In this document: one piece after another, positions 17,143 to 24,078 of the stretch
Numbering within the stretch: the stretch's first letter is position 1
Layout: every line of letters begins with the position of its first letter
Origin: Clostridiales bacterium
GTDB taxonomy: Bacteria; Bacillota; Clostridia; Christensenellales; Aristaeellaceae
Length of the DNA: 32,430 nt
Direction: 5' to 3'
NCBI GenBank assembly: GCA_004557805.1
Contig: SFFS01000004.1
Coordinates: 1 to 32,430, forward strand
Notes under the pieces: model-generated
The model's input: the letters and a program-made list of their open reading frames with translations, nothing else
Database searches by the model: none
What the model was told of the DNA's origin: nothing
Made by a program: the position numbers and the translations under genes

Positions 17143-17786
17143 AAAAACTCCTGAGAAAAGAACTGGTGCTTTCCATGCACCCCACCGTGCCGCTGATGCT
17201 GCTTCTATGCGTGATGGTGCTGATTCCGAACTATCCCTATACGGTCGTTTTCTTCTATAGCACGCTTTCGCTTTTTTTCACCTGCCTGCTGGGCCGCGAA
17301 AATAACGACGTGGTTTATACTGTGGGCCTTCCGGTGGATAAGCGCGATGCGGTGAAGGCGCGGATGCTGTTTGCGGCGCTGTTCCAGCTGCTGCAGCTGG
17401 CGCTGGTGGCCGTTCTGTGCGCGGTGCGCCACAGGCTCGGCCTGCCGGCAAACGAGGGCGGGCTGGAGGCCAATACGGCGCTCATCGGCGTGGGGCTGAT
17501 GCTCTTCGGCGGGTTTAACTGGGTGTTCTTTACCTCCTATTACCACAACGTAAAGCGCGTGGGCACGAGCTTCATCGTCGCGTCGGCGCTGTTTTTTGCG
17601 GCGGTCATCGTGGGCGAGGTGCTTCTGCACGTCGCGCCCTTCCTGCGCGACAGGCTCGATACGGCCGATCCGCTCTTCATGCCCGAAAAGCTGGCGACGC
17701 TTGCAGTGGGCGCGGCCGTCTATGTCGGCGCGACGTATGCGGCCTACCGCAAGTCGGCGCGGCTGTTCGAGCGGCAGGATCTGTAA
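17136..17786 (+). CDS. ABC-2 type transporter permease
   Basis: Membrane subunit of 216 residues, the partner of the preceding ATPase. The N-terminal KKLLRKELVLSMHP is the coupling-helix start seen in the ABC2_membrane_5 family, and about six hydrophobic segments follow (for example VPLMLLLCVMVLI, LFQLLQLALVAVL, SFIVASALFFAAVIVG). NNDVVYTVGLPVDKRDAV is the cytosolic loop typical of these small permeases. The start codon lies inside the ATPase gene. Two copies would be needed per transporter. Strong terminators follow. Confidence 0.88.
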   Translation: MLKKLLRKELVLSMHPTVPLMLLLCVMVLIPNYPYTVVFFYSTLSLFFTCLLGRENNDVVYTVGLPVDKRDAVKARMLFAALFQLLQLALVAVLCAVRHRLGLPANEGGLEANTALIGVGLMLFGGFNWVFFTSYYHNVKRVGTSFIVASALFFAAVIVGEVLLHVAPFLRDRLDTADPLFMPEKLATLAVGAAVYVGATYAAYRKSARLFERQDL

Positions 17787-17789
17787 AAA

Positions 17790-17831
17790 GGCGCTTACAG
17801 CGCCGAAAAAAATACGCCGCAGCAAGCGGCG
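17790..17831 (-). terminator. Two minus-strand terminator hairpins
   Basis: GGCGC-GCGCC (17790-17804) and CGCCGC-GCGGCG (17815-17831) are each followed by a T run when read on the minus strand, the second by T7 (17806-17812). They can stop transcripts coming from the acetyltransferase gene at 18097. Confidence 0.6.
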
Positions 17832-17844
17832 CGCAGATTACGCT

Positions 17845-17885
17845 GCGCGGCCGTCCCGTTTTTCCGGGACGGCCGCGCGTTTTTT
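17845..17885 (+). terminator. Terminator of the AbrB-ABC operon
   Basis: A perfect 14-bp stem, GCGCGGCCGTCCCG (17845-17858) with its complement (17865-17878), loop TTTTTC, then six T (17880-17885). Confidence 0.92.
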
Positions 17886-17966
17886 ACTAAGGCAACACAA
17901 TGCCGCGCGAAGGTTGACAAACGCCCTTGCGCCGTATGCTGCATGCGGCTTTCTTGACGTACCGCA

Positions 17967-18067
17967 TCTGCAATTCGCATCCGGCGCAAATTCGTCTCGT
18001 GGTCCTGATAGGGGGTATGGCGCACGAACAGTTTCTGCAATTCGCATCCGGCGCAAATTCGTCTCGT
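17967..18067. repeat. Perfect 34-bp direct repeat pair
   Basis: The 34-bp sequence beginning TCTGCAATTCGCATCCGGCG and ending AATTCGTCTCGT occurs identically at 17967-18000 and 18034-18067, with a 33-bp unique spacer. There are no further copies on either side and no cas genes. The rest of 17886-18096 shows nothing else that I can identify. Confidence 0.85.
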
Positions 18068-18096
18068 CATCCTTCACGCGAATGATACGGTATTGC

Positions 18097-19317
18097 TTAA
18101 ATATAATCGGAGATGTACGGAATCTTGTGGAAGATTACGTCGTCCAGCTTTTCCACGGCTTCCTCCGTGCCTTCAATGCGCTCCAGCTCGTAGAGCCGCT
18201 CGGCGGTTTTATAGCCCAGCAGCAGCGTGGTGAGCGTTGCGATGCTCATTTTGACGGTATACTCGCCCGGCTCTTCCACCACGCGGCATTTGCCGTTTTC
18301 AATCAGGACGGTGAAGGCGCGGTCGTTCCACGGCAGCAGGCCGTCGGAAAGGTCAAAGGTGATGCGCACGGGCTTTTCGTCCGGGTCGCATGGATACTGC
18401 GCGAAGAACTGCTCCACATCGACGATGCGGCCCATGCAGTAGGGCTTGATCGTTTCGGAAATATCGCCGTCATCCATTTCAAAGGCGATCGGTTCGCTGA
18501 AATACGTGTTGCCGTGAATCTCGTCGATCATCGATTCGTGCGCGCGGATGTAGTTCCAAAGCCCCTTCTGCGCCTCGCGGTTGATGTAGATCATTTCCTT
18601 GATGTGCATGATGTCGAGCTTGATCAGGTATACCATATAGCCGCAGGGCTGCCCCTGCCGGTTATAGTAGATGGCGACGTTCGTGTCGTCCTCGTCCCAG
18701 CGCCAGTATTCCTCCCACGCCAGCGAGTTGCGGAAGAGGCACCCGTGCGTGATAGAAGCGAAACGGGCGTGAAGGTTTTTGAAATCCTCGTTCTCCCATT
18801 TGACGCGGCGCACGTAGCCGGTCGATTCTTCCTTCTGCGGGATCTGCGTATCCTTGATCGTATAGGAAATTTTATCGGAAATGATTTCCCAGCCGAGACG
18901 GTGATACAGCGGAATCGAATACGGATACAAAAGCGCGAACGGCCTGTGCGCGTCGCGCATGTTCGTCAGGCTCATAATCATCAGCTTTTTCATGATGCCG
19001 TTGCCGCTGTATTCCGGATATGTGCATACGCTGGTGACGAACCCGACGGGGAAAACGGTATTGTAGATGTTCATTTTCAGCGGATATGAGGCGAACTGGG
19101 AAACCAGCGTATCGCCGTCGAAGCAGCCGAGCACGTCGGCGCGCCTGAGCACGGGAAACTTGGACTGCTTGATTTCTTCATCCTGCCAGCCTGTTTCCGT
19201 CAGTTCCTGTTCCGTCACCTGAAAAGCGTAGCGCAGGAGATCGTTATATTGTTCTACGTCGTCGGTTGTCAAATGGCGTATTCGGTAGTGATCGCCATTC
19301 TGCGTTTTATCCTGCAT
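18097..19317 (-). CDS. Eis-like GNAT N-acetyltransferase
   Basis: A 406-residue acetyltransferase built like Mycobacterium Eis: an N-terminal GNAT domain (VTSVCTYPEYSGNGIMKKLM as the acetyl-CoA loop), a second GNAT-like domain (YRRLGWE-type YHRLGWEIISDKISY and beyond), and a C-terminal sterol-carrier-like domain (VRITFDLSDGLLPWND, VEEPGEYTVKMSIATLTTLLLGYKTAERL). Eis enzymes acetylate aminoglycosides or protein lysines, and the C-terminal carboxylate takes part in catalysis; here the protein ends SDYI. The acceptor in this organism is unknown. The ATG at 19317 is preferred because AAGGGA lies about 9 nt upstream; the in-frame ATG at 19326 directly abuts AAGGG. Monocistronic with a near-consensus promoter. 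Confidence 0.88.
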   Translation of the reverse strand: MQDKTQNGDHYRIRHLTTDDVEQYNDLLRYAFQVTEQELTETGWQDEEIKQSKFPVLRRADVLGCFDGDTLVSQFASYPLKMNIYNTVFPVGFVTSVCTYPEYSGNGIMKKLMIMSLTNMRDAHRPFALLYPYSIPLYHRLGWEIISDKISYTIKDTQIPQKEESTGYVRRVKWENEDFKNLHARFASITHGCLFRNSLAWEEYWRWDEDDTNVAIYYNRQGQPCGYMVYLIKLDIMHIKEMIYINREAQKGLWNYIRAHESMIDEIHGNTYFSEPIAFEMDDGDISETIKPYCMGRIVDVEQFFAQYPCDPDEKPVRITFDLSDGLLPWNDRAFTVLIENGKCRVVEEPGEYTVKMSIATLTTLLLGYKTAERLYELERIEGTEEAVEKLDDVIFHKIPYISDYI

Positions 19318-19361
19318 AAGTCCCATCCCTTCAGCGTTGATCCTTGAGTTTTGCTGCGCTT

Positions 19362-19390
19362 ATTATAATACGAAAGGAAAAGCAGGTCAA
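19362..19390 (-). promoter_or_regulatory. Promoter of the Eis-like gene
   Basis: Minus strand: -35 TTGACC (19385-19390), 17-bp spacer, -10 TATAAT (19362-19367). Confidence 0.8.
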
Positions 19391-19433
19391 CTTTTTCGTT
19401 GGGAGGAAGAAAAGGAACGAGGAGGATTTTTGG

Positions 19434-19453
19434 GGCCGCAGAGGCGGCCTTTT
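19434..19453 (+). terminator. Orphan terminator-like hairpin
   Basis: GGCCGC-AGAG-GCGGCC followed by TTTT on the plus strand. No plus-strand gene is visible upstream of it in the 330-bp gap 19318-19649, which otherwise holds only the Eis promoter and the next minus-strand terminator. Confidence 0.4.
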
Positions 19454-19591
19454 GCCGGAGCGAAGCGCTCAGGTTCCTTCGTTGCCCTGCGGAAAGCCGT
19501 GAGGATCGAGCCCTGCGCCAGCGGCTTCAACGCGGCTCATACGCGTGACGGAAATTCCGATTTTTCGAGGGAGACGGCGTGCTTCGGGCAG

Positions 19592-19616
19592 AAAAAAAGG
19601 GCGGCCCTGCCGCCCT
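19592..19616 (-). terminator. Terminator of the tandem SH3 operon
   Basis: On the minus strand AGGGCGGC-AGG-GCCGCCCT forms an 8-bp stem followed by T7 (19592-19598), 33 bp after the stop of the downstream SH3 gene. Confidence 0.85.
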
Positions 19617-19649
19617 GAAAATATCCCAAAGCCTGCGGGAAACCCGCCC

Positions 19650-20696
19650 TCAGCCCTCCGAAAGATGGGTCAGCTTCGGCGAAACATAGCCCGTCTGGCC
19701 GGTGGGCAGCAGAATCTGATACCAGCCGGTCTGCGGATCGACGCCAAGGCACAGGAACATCGCGTCGGGGCATACGCTCATGACGAGATCAGTGTCCTTG
19801 TTGTTTCCGGCGCGGACGTTAATCATATCCTTCGTATTGACGGCAACGGCGCCGATAACACCGCTCGGGCTGTAGGTTTTCGCGCCGTCGGAGGTGAAGG
19901 AAAACTCGCTGCTCGAGCGGACATAGCCCAGATAGCCGCTGCAAAGGACGACGTACCAATCGTCTACGCGTCCGGCGCACGGATATTGGCCGTTATAGAC
20001 GTGGCGCAGAAGCCCGGCGTTTTCATCGCGCTGCGGATACATGCTGACGTAGCCCGACGCGGCGTTGATCTGCACGGTTCCGATCAGCGCGGAGAACGTA
20101 TCCGTGCTCTGGCCGACGACGGAAACGCCGCCGGCCGCAGGGCCATAGAACGCCTGCGCGCGGCGCAGTACGTCAAGGTTGCCGTCGTCGGAGTTGCCGC
20201 TCCAGGTCAGGCCGCTCGCATCGGCAAAATCATAGCCGGGCAGCGGGGTGAATTCGAAGTATTCCATTACTTCCTGCGTGGAGGAAAAAGCGATTTCGCT
20301 GTAGACGACGCCGCTGCGCAGCGTATAGAGCGTGCCGCATTCCCAGCCCATGTGGCCGGCATGCACCAGCAGCGCGTTCATGCCGCGCACGCCGCAGGCG
20401 ACGGAGTGAGAGAAGGAAACCTCCGCGCGCAGGACGGCTTCGCCGTTTTCCATGCCGTAAATGCGCAGCATGCTGTCGGCCTCGCAGGTGCCCCGGGGAA
20501 TCAAAAGCTCCGGCACGCCGTCGCCGTCAATGTCGTAAACGAAATACTCCGTGTTCAGTTCCCCTGCACGATTGGCGTTCGCCTGATCGATCAGGGGCAG
20601 ATAGGCGCTCCGCCAGTCCTGCTCCGCGCAGGCGGGAGCGGCGCACAGCGCCGCAGAAAGCATGCAGGTCAAGATGATGGAAACAATTCTTTTCAT
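19650..20696 (-). CDS. Secreted SH3-domain protein with a calcium-loop-like N-terminal domain
   Basis: Exported 348-residue protein. The signal peptide ends APACA before EQDW (about residue 24). The next domain contains YFVYDIDGDGVPELLI, a DxDGDG loop typical of calcium-binding or FG-GAP-like folds. Residues about 205-268 form a module (IGTVQINAASGYVSMY, LLRHVYNGQYPCAGR, SGYLGYV) and about 284-345 an SH3b domain (INVRAGNNKDTDL, GWYQILLPTGQTGYVSPKL). Both C-terminal modules are clearly paralogous to those of the neighbouring gene 20713-21510. No catalytic domain is seen; wall or peptide binding is the likely role. GGAGG precedes the ATG. Second gene of a two-gene unit, 16 bp after its paralogue. 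Confidence 0.8.
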   Translation of the reverse strand: MKRIVSIILTCMLSAALCAAPACAEQDWRSAYLPLIDQANANRAGELNTEYFVYDIDGDGVPELLIPRGTCEADSMLRIYGMENGEAVLRAEVSFSHSVACGVRGMNALLVHAGHMGWECGTLYTLRSGVVYSEIAFSSTQEVMEYFEFTPLPGYDFADASGLTWSGNSDDGNLDVLRRAQAFYGPAAGGVSVVGQSTDTFSALIGTVQINAASGYVSMYPQRDENAGLLRHVYNGQYPCAGRVDDWYVVLCSGYLGYVRSSSEFSFTSDGAKTYSPSGVIGAVAVNTKDMINVRAGNNKDTDLVMSVCPDAMFLCLGVDPQTGWYQILLPTGQTGYVSPKLTHLSEG

Positions 20697-20712
20697 TCCA
20701 GAAAAACCTCCG

Positions 20713-21510
20713 TCAACCGTTGCCGAGGCCGGTCAGCGTGCCGATCTTGGGCGAAATATATCCCGTTACGCCGGTGGGCAGAAGAATCTGGTACCAGCCG
20801 GTATCCGCGTCGATGCCGGTGCACAGATAGCTCGAACCGGGGCAGACGCTCATGGCCAGCTCGGTATACTGGTTCGGACCCGTGCGCACGTTGACCATAT
20901 CGGCGGTCTCGATCCACACTTTGCCGATCGCATCAGGGCGATACGTGCTCACGCGATTTTCGGTGAACGTCGCGTCGCTGTCGCTGATATAGCCGATAAA
21001 GCCGTTGCAGACGATGATGTAATAGCCGTAGAGATGGCCGGTGCAGATGTAGGTGCCGTTGAAAACATGGCGGAGAAACTGCGCGTCCTCGTCGTAGCGG
21101 GTGTACATGTCGATGTAGCCGCCCAGAGGCTGACTGACGCGGACCGTGCCGATCTGGAACGAGCAGGTGCCGTCATAGGAGCCGGTATCGTAGCCGGGCG
21201 TGTCGACATAGCCGCGTCCGACCGTGCCCATCGAAGGCGAAATGCAGCCGACGATACCGCTGTCGAGCTCGATGACGTACCAGCCGGTGGCCGTCTGGCC
21301 GATATAGCGGTAGGCCGCGCCGGAATAGGCCGTGCCGATGACGGAATACTCCGTGCCGCCGCCCGCGCGCACGTTGACGTTGCGCGAATAGGTGATGGTG
21401 ACGAGGCTGTCGTAGGCGTAGGCGAAGCCGTCGGCGCCCGCGGAGCAGGCCGCTCCCACCAGAAGAAGCGCCGCCAGCATCAGGGGCAGAAATTTCAGCC
21501 TTGTTTTCAT
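20713..21510 (-). CDS. Secreted triple SH3-like domain protein
   Basis: Exported 265-residue protein. The signal peptide covers about residues 1-26; a cysteine is present (GAACSAG) but lacks a proper lipobox. The mature part is almost entirely SH3-like: domain one at 39-97 (RNVNVRAGGGTEYSVIG, GWYVIELDSGIVGCISP), a middle module at 118-180 (GGYIDMYTRYDEDAQFLRHV, CNGFIGYIS) and domain three at 197-258 (MVNVRTGPNQYTELAM, GWYQILLPTGVTGYISPKI). There is no enzyme domain, so it is probably a wall-binding adaptor. The ATG at 21510 is chosen for AAAGGA 8 nt upstream and the signal peptide directly behind it; the frame continues upstream without a credible start. Its promoter is unclear. Confidence 0.82.
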   Translation of the reverse strand: MKTRLKFLPLMLAALLLVGAACSAGADGFAYAYDSLVTITYSRNVNVRAGGGTEYSVIGTAYSGAAYRYIGQTATGWYVIELDSGIVGCISPSMGTVGRGYVDTPGYDTGSYDGTCSFQIGTVRVSQPLGGYIDMYTRYDEDAQFLRHVFNGTYICTGHLYGYYIIVCNGFIGYISDSDATFTENRVSTYRPDAIGKVWIETADMVNVRTGPNQYTELAMSVCPGSSYLCTGIDADTGWYQILLPTGVTGYISPKIGTLTGLGNG

Positions 21511-21692
21511 GTTGAGCATCCTTTCATTTTTTCTGTTCCATCGGAGCGGGAAAGCGCCGGGATGATCTTCGCGGCGCAGGGCGCCGCTTCCAGAAATCCC
21601 AACATATACATAACGCGCGAGGGCGGCGAAATCATCCCGAAACTTCCGTGCGGCGGCCGGCGAAAAAAGTTGAAAAAATTGCAAAAAAACGC

Positions 21693-21721
21693 TTGACAAA
21701 AAAGCGTGGGTCGGATATACT
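21693..21721 (+). promoter_or_regulatory. Promoter of the seven-gene tRNA operon
   Basis: -35 TTGACA (21693-21698), 17-bp spacer, -10 TATACT (21716-21721), 34 bp before tRNA-Pro. The rest of the gap 21511-21755 is A-rich and shows no gene. Confidence 0.85.
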
Positions 21722-21755
21722 ATAACACGTCGCTTGTGGTGATGCGTTGGGCCGA

Positions 21756-21829
21756 CGGGGTGTAGCGCAGCCTGGTAGCGCACGTGCTTTGGGAGCATGG
21801 GGCCGGGGGTTCAAATCCCTTCACCCCGA
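21756..21829 (+). tRNA. tRNA-Pro (TGG)
   Basis: Acceptor arms CGGGGTG/CACCCCG, anticodon loop TTTGGGA, T-loop GGTTCAAATCC. The CCA end is not encoded. First gene of the cluster. Confidence 0.95.
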
Positions 21830-21844
21830 TTTCCACGCCATCGT

Positions 21845-21917
21845 GACTCCTTGGTCAAGAGGCCTAAGACACCGCCCTTTCACGGCGGTAACAGGGGTTC
21901 GAATCCCCTAGGAGTCG
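21845..21917 (+). tRNA. tRNA-Glu (TTC)
   Basis: Acceptor arms GACTCCT/AGGAGTC, anticodon stem CCGCC/GGCGG around CTTTCAC, T-loop GGTTCGAATCC. CCA is not encoded. Confidence 0.95.
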
Positions 21918-21952
21918 CTTTTCTTCACTAAAAGCGGTGCGCCTCAGGGTGT

Positions 21953-22026
<74 letters not shown>

Positions 22027-22035
22027 TCGATTGAT

Positions 22036-22112
22036 GGCCCGGTAGTTCAGTTGGTTAGAATGCCAGCCTGTCACGCTGGAGGTCGAGGGTTCGAGCCCCT
22101 TCCGGGTCGCCA
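22036..22112 (+). tRNA. tRNA-Asp (GTC)
   Basis: Acceptor arms GGCCCGG/CCGGGTC with one G-U pair, anticodon stem CCAGC/GCTGG around CTGTCAC. The 3' CCA is encoded at 22110-22112. Confidence 0.95.
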
Positions 22113-22143
22113 CTTTTCTCTTCAAGCGCAGCAGCGCTTGCGC

Positions 22144-22216
22144 GCTGGTGTAGCTCAATTGGCAGAGCAGCTGATTTGTAATCAGCAGGTTGGGGGTTCG
22201 ATTCCCTTCACCAGCT
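22144..22216 (+). tRNA. tRNA-Thr (TGT)
   Basis: Acceptor arms GCTGGTG/CACCAGC, anticodon stem GCTGA/TCAGC around TTTGTAA. CCA is not encoded. Confidence 0.95.
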
Positions 22217-22239
22217 CTCCAAGAGCAAATACAATACGT

Positions 22240-22326
<87 letters not shown>

Positions 22327-22329
22327 TAT

Positions 22330-22414
22330 GCGGGAATGGCGGAATTGGCAGACGCGCTAGATTCAGGTTCTAGTGAACAATACGTTCATGCAGGTTCAAG
22401 TCCTGTTTCCCGCA
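22330..22414 (+). tRNA. tRNA-Leu (CAG)
   Basis: Class II tRNA. Acceptor arms GCGGGAA/TTCCCGC, anticodon stem CTAGA/TCTAG around TTCAGGT, variable arm TGAACAATACGTTCA. CCA is not encoded. Last gene before the terminator. Confidence 0.94.
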
Positions 22415-22420
22415 TCGAAC

Positions 22421-22460
22421 AAAAGCCTTGTAAATGAACGTTTACAAGGCTTTTGCTTTA
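22421..22460 (+). terminator. Terminator of the tRNA operon
   Basis: A perfect 14-bp stem AAAAGCCTTGTAAA/TTTACAAGGCTTTT (22421-22434 with 22441-22454), loop TGAACG, followed by GCTTTA. Confidence 0.9.
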
Positions 22461-22606
22461 CTCAGAAAAAGCTGCATGCGGAGACGGGGCTTTGGTATCA
22501 GATGCCGCTTCGGGACGGCATGAAAGCTGAATGCTGCAAGGGGCGAACGATTTGCAGGTCTTGCTGAGATTCTGCTGCTTGTGAGCGGCCAAGTCAATGC
22601 AAACGC

Positions 22607-22635
22607 TTGACTTCGCATGAATGCCATGCTATAAT
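22607..22635 (+). promoter_or_regulatory. Promoter of tRNA-Arg
   Basis: -35 TTGACT (22607-22612), 17-bp spacer, -10 TATAAT (22630-22635), 13 bp before the tRNA. Confidence 0.82.
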
Positions 22636-22648
22636 AAACGTTATGTTT

Positions 22649-22722
22649 GTACCCGTAGCTCAGCTGGATAGAGTGTCAGACTCCGACTCTGAAGGCCGCT
22701 GGTTCGAATCCAGTCGGGTACA
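22649..22722 (+). tRNA. tRNA-Arg (CCG)
   Basis: Acceptor arms GTACCCG/CGGGTAC, anticodon stem TCAGA/TCTGA around CTCCGAC, T-loop GGTTCGAATCC. CCA is not encoded. It is transcribed separately from the seven-gene cluster. Confidence 0.95.
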
Positions 22723-22729
22723 CGAAGAA

Positions 22730-22769
22730 AAAACCGCTGAAATCAAAGGATTTCAGCGGTTTTTGCTTT
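22730..22769 (+). terminator. tRNA-Arg terminator
   Basis: A perfect 15-bp stem (22730-22744 with 22749-22763, arms AAAACCGCTGAAATC and its complement) with loop AAAG, then T-rich DNA. Confidence 0.92.
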
Positions 22770-22916
22770 TCAAAACATATCCTATTAGGACTATCTGGCG
22801 GTAACAGGGCCAGAATCAGGGTCAGACCTCCCGTCAGATAAATTTTGCTCACGTTCGGCAGTCCTTTGCATGTTCACGTCCTTCTAAAGTGTTCGCATAT
22901 AAGACCGGGCAAATAT

Positions 22917-23031
22917 AGAAATGACGCCTGCATCTCCGTTGGCCACCGGAGACGAACATTCCTTACAGTACCAGTTACGTACTGGCCCTAGGAATGTGCA
23001 AGCGTCATTTTCTAACGACACCTCGGGGTGT
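22917..23031. ncRNA. Candidate structured RNA element (three-way junction plus hairpin)
   Basis: A closing helix AAATGACGC (22919-22927) / GCGTCATTT (23002-23010) encloses two arms. Arm one is TCTCCG/CGGAGA (22933-22938 with 22947-22952). Arm two is CATTCC/GGAATG (22957-22962 with 22991-22996), continued by CAGTAC/GTACTG (22966-22971 with 22979-22984). A further ACACC-TCGG-GGTGT hairpin follows at 23018-23031. The helices are perfect or nearly so and fit together without conflict. I recognise no named RNA family. Dyads do not reveal the strand, and it could equally be a mobile repeat. Confidence 0.5.
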
Positions 23032-23500
23032 ATCTGAAAAAATCCCTGAGGCTCCATCACGGCGTCTTTCCCGCCATTTCAGCGTCAGAAAATCTCGACT
23101 TAGCCCCGCTAAACCTTCGATTTCCCTTCTTAAACTGACGAAAAATTCCATCGAGCTGTCGCCTCTTCCCTTTTTCAAATACACCATAGCATAAAATGCC
23201 GCGTCTGTCAATCGCAGCGTATCCGATTCGCCGGCACAGTATTCGAACAGAAGGCTAAAGACAGGATGCAGGAAAAGTCCTGTTTAGGAGAAGAACGGTA
23301 ATAAAAGCCTTAAAACGCATTGCGGTTATAAAATACGATTGGCTGGCGTCGCGCAGCGTTACGCTGCTTCGCGTCGCCGGTATGATTTCGACAGGCGGAA
23401 GCACAACTCGCACTTTTGTATCTCTGAGAGAACCCAGCGCCCGCCCCTGTCGCATCCAGCGCCCGTTTCAGATGCAAAGGGAAGATTTTTTATTCTTGAA
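23032..23500. other. Gene-free, repeat-like intergenic DNA
   Basis: No frame here has a ribosome binding site or a recognisable product. Visible structure: CGTCAG/CTGACG flanking about 45 bp near 23083-23140, a TTAGC-CCC-GCTAA dyad between them, and a large hairpin at 23345-23378 (GCAGCG-TTA-CGCTGC inside GGCG/CGCC). Base composition is lower in GC than the flanking genes. The 66-67-codon minus-strand frames here look like repeat-derived translations rather than genes. Confidence 0.45.
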
Positions 23501-23506
23501 GAAGGT

Positions 23507-23534
23507 TTGAAGAAGCGCGCGTAAAATATATAAA
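23507..23534 (+). promoter_or_regulatory. Possible promoter of the acyltransferase/glycosyltransferase pair
   Basis: -35 TTGAAG (23507-23512), 16-bp spacer, -10 TATAAA (23529-23534), 43 bp before the start codon. A weaker match than other promoters in the window. Confidence 0.45.
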
Positions 23535-23577
23535 GATACCGTAAAGCGGAAAATGAAAGTGGGAGTATCCTTTTGGC

Positions 23578-24078
23578 ATGAGCTTTGGAAAATGGCTGCT
23601 TGAGTTCCTCCTGATCGCCGCAGGAATGGGCGTGCTCGCCTTTTTTGTGGGCGAAATGCTGCCGCGCCGCTGGTTCAACCCGGATGCGTTTCCATATCGC
23701 TGCGCAAAATGGGAGCAGGGGGGCGCGTTTTATGAGAAGCTGCGCATCCGCTACTGGAAGGACATTTTTCCGGATATGAGCCGGTTCATTCCGCAGACGT
23801 TCCGCAAAAAGGCAGGGCTTTCGCGCGATCCGGAGCATGCCGCGCGGCTGATTGTGGAAACCTGTTCTGCGGAGGCCGTGCATTGGGGGCTGATGCTCGT
23901 CAGCCTGCTGTATCCCATCGTCATGGGGCCCGCGGGATGGATCTGTTATTTCCTGTATAATCTGTTGGGCAACGTGCCGCCGATTCTCATTCAGCGATAT
24001 AACCGCCCGCGTCTGCAAAAAATGCTGACGATGATGCGTGCGCGCGCCGCAAAGCGGCCCTGGGAGGAAGACGCATGA
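23578..24078 (+). CDS. CrtO-like glycosyl-diaponeurosporenoate acyltransferase family protein
   Basis: Small membrane protein of 166 residues. It has an N-terminal membrane segment (WLLEFLLIAAGMGVLAFFVG), the central FNPDAFPYRCAKWEQGGAFYEKLRIRYWKD block with the KWE and FYEKLxIRxWKD features of the staphylococcal CrtO acyltransferase family, and a second hydrophobic stretch (WGLMLVSLLYPIVMG, AGWICYFLYNLLGN) before a basic tail. CrtO acylates the sugar of a glycosylated carotenoid, but no carotenoid genes are here. Its stop overlaps the next gene by 4 bp, a glycolipid-type glycosyltransferase. Acylation of a membrane glycolipid is therefore the best guess. GGGAG upstream is somewhat far (about 13 nt). 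Confidence 0.72.
   Translation: MSFGKWLLEFLLIAAGMGVLAFFVGEMLPRRWFNPDAFPYRCAKWEQGGAFYEKLRIRYWKDIFPDMSRFIPQTFRKKAGLSRDPEHAARLIVETCSAEAVHWGLMLVSLLYPIVMGPAGWICYFLYNLLGNVPPILIQRYNRPRLQKMLTMMRARAAKRPWEEDA

Noticed and set aside
17967..18067. CRISPR array from two 34-bp repeats with a 33-bp spacer
   Set aside because: Only two copies, no third degenerate copy, no leader and no cas genes. Kept only as a direct repeat.
19337..19618. A 93-codon plus-strand frame in the gap before the SH3 genes
   Set aside because: It contains the orphan hairpin and the minus-strand terminator, and no ribosome binding site precedes it.
22765..22910. A 26-codon minus-strand frame (MQRTAEREQNLSDGRSDP...) with AAGGA upstream
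   Set aside because: It is short, has no promoter and no protein-like pattern beyond chance; I cannot support it as a gene.
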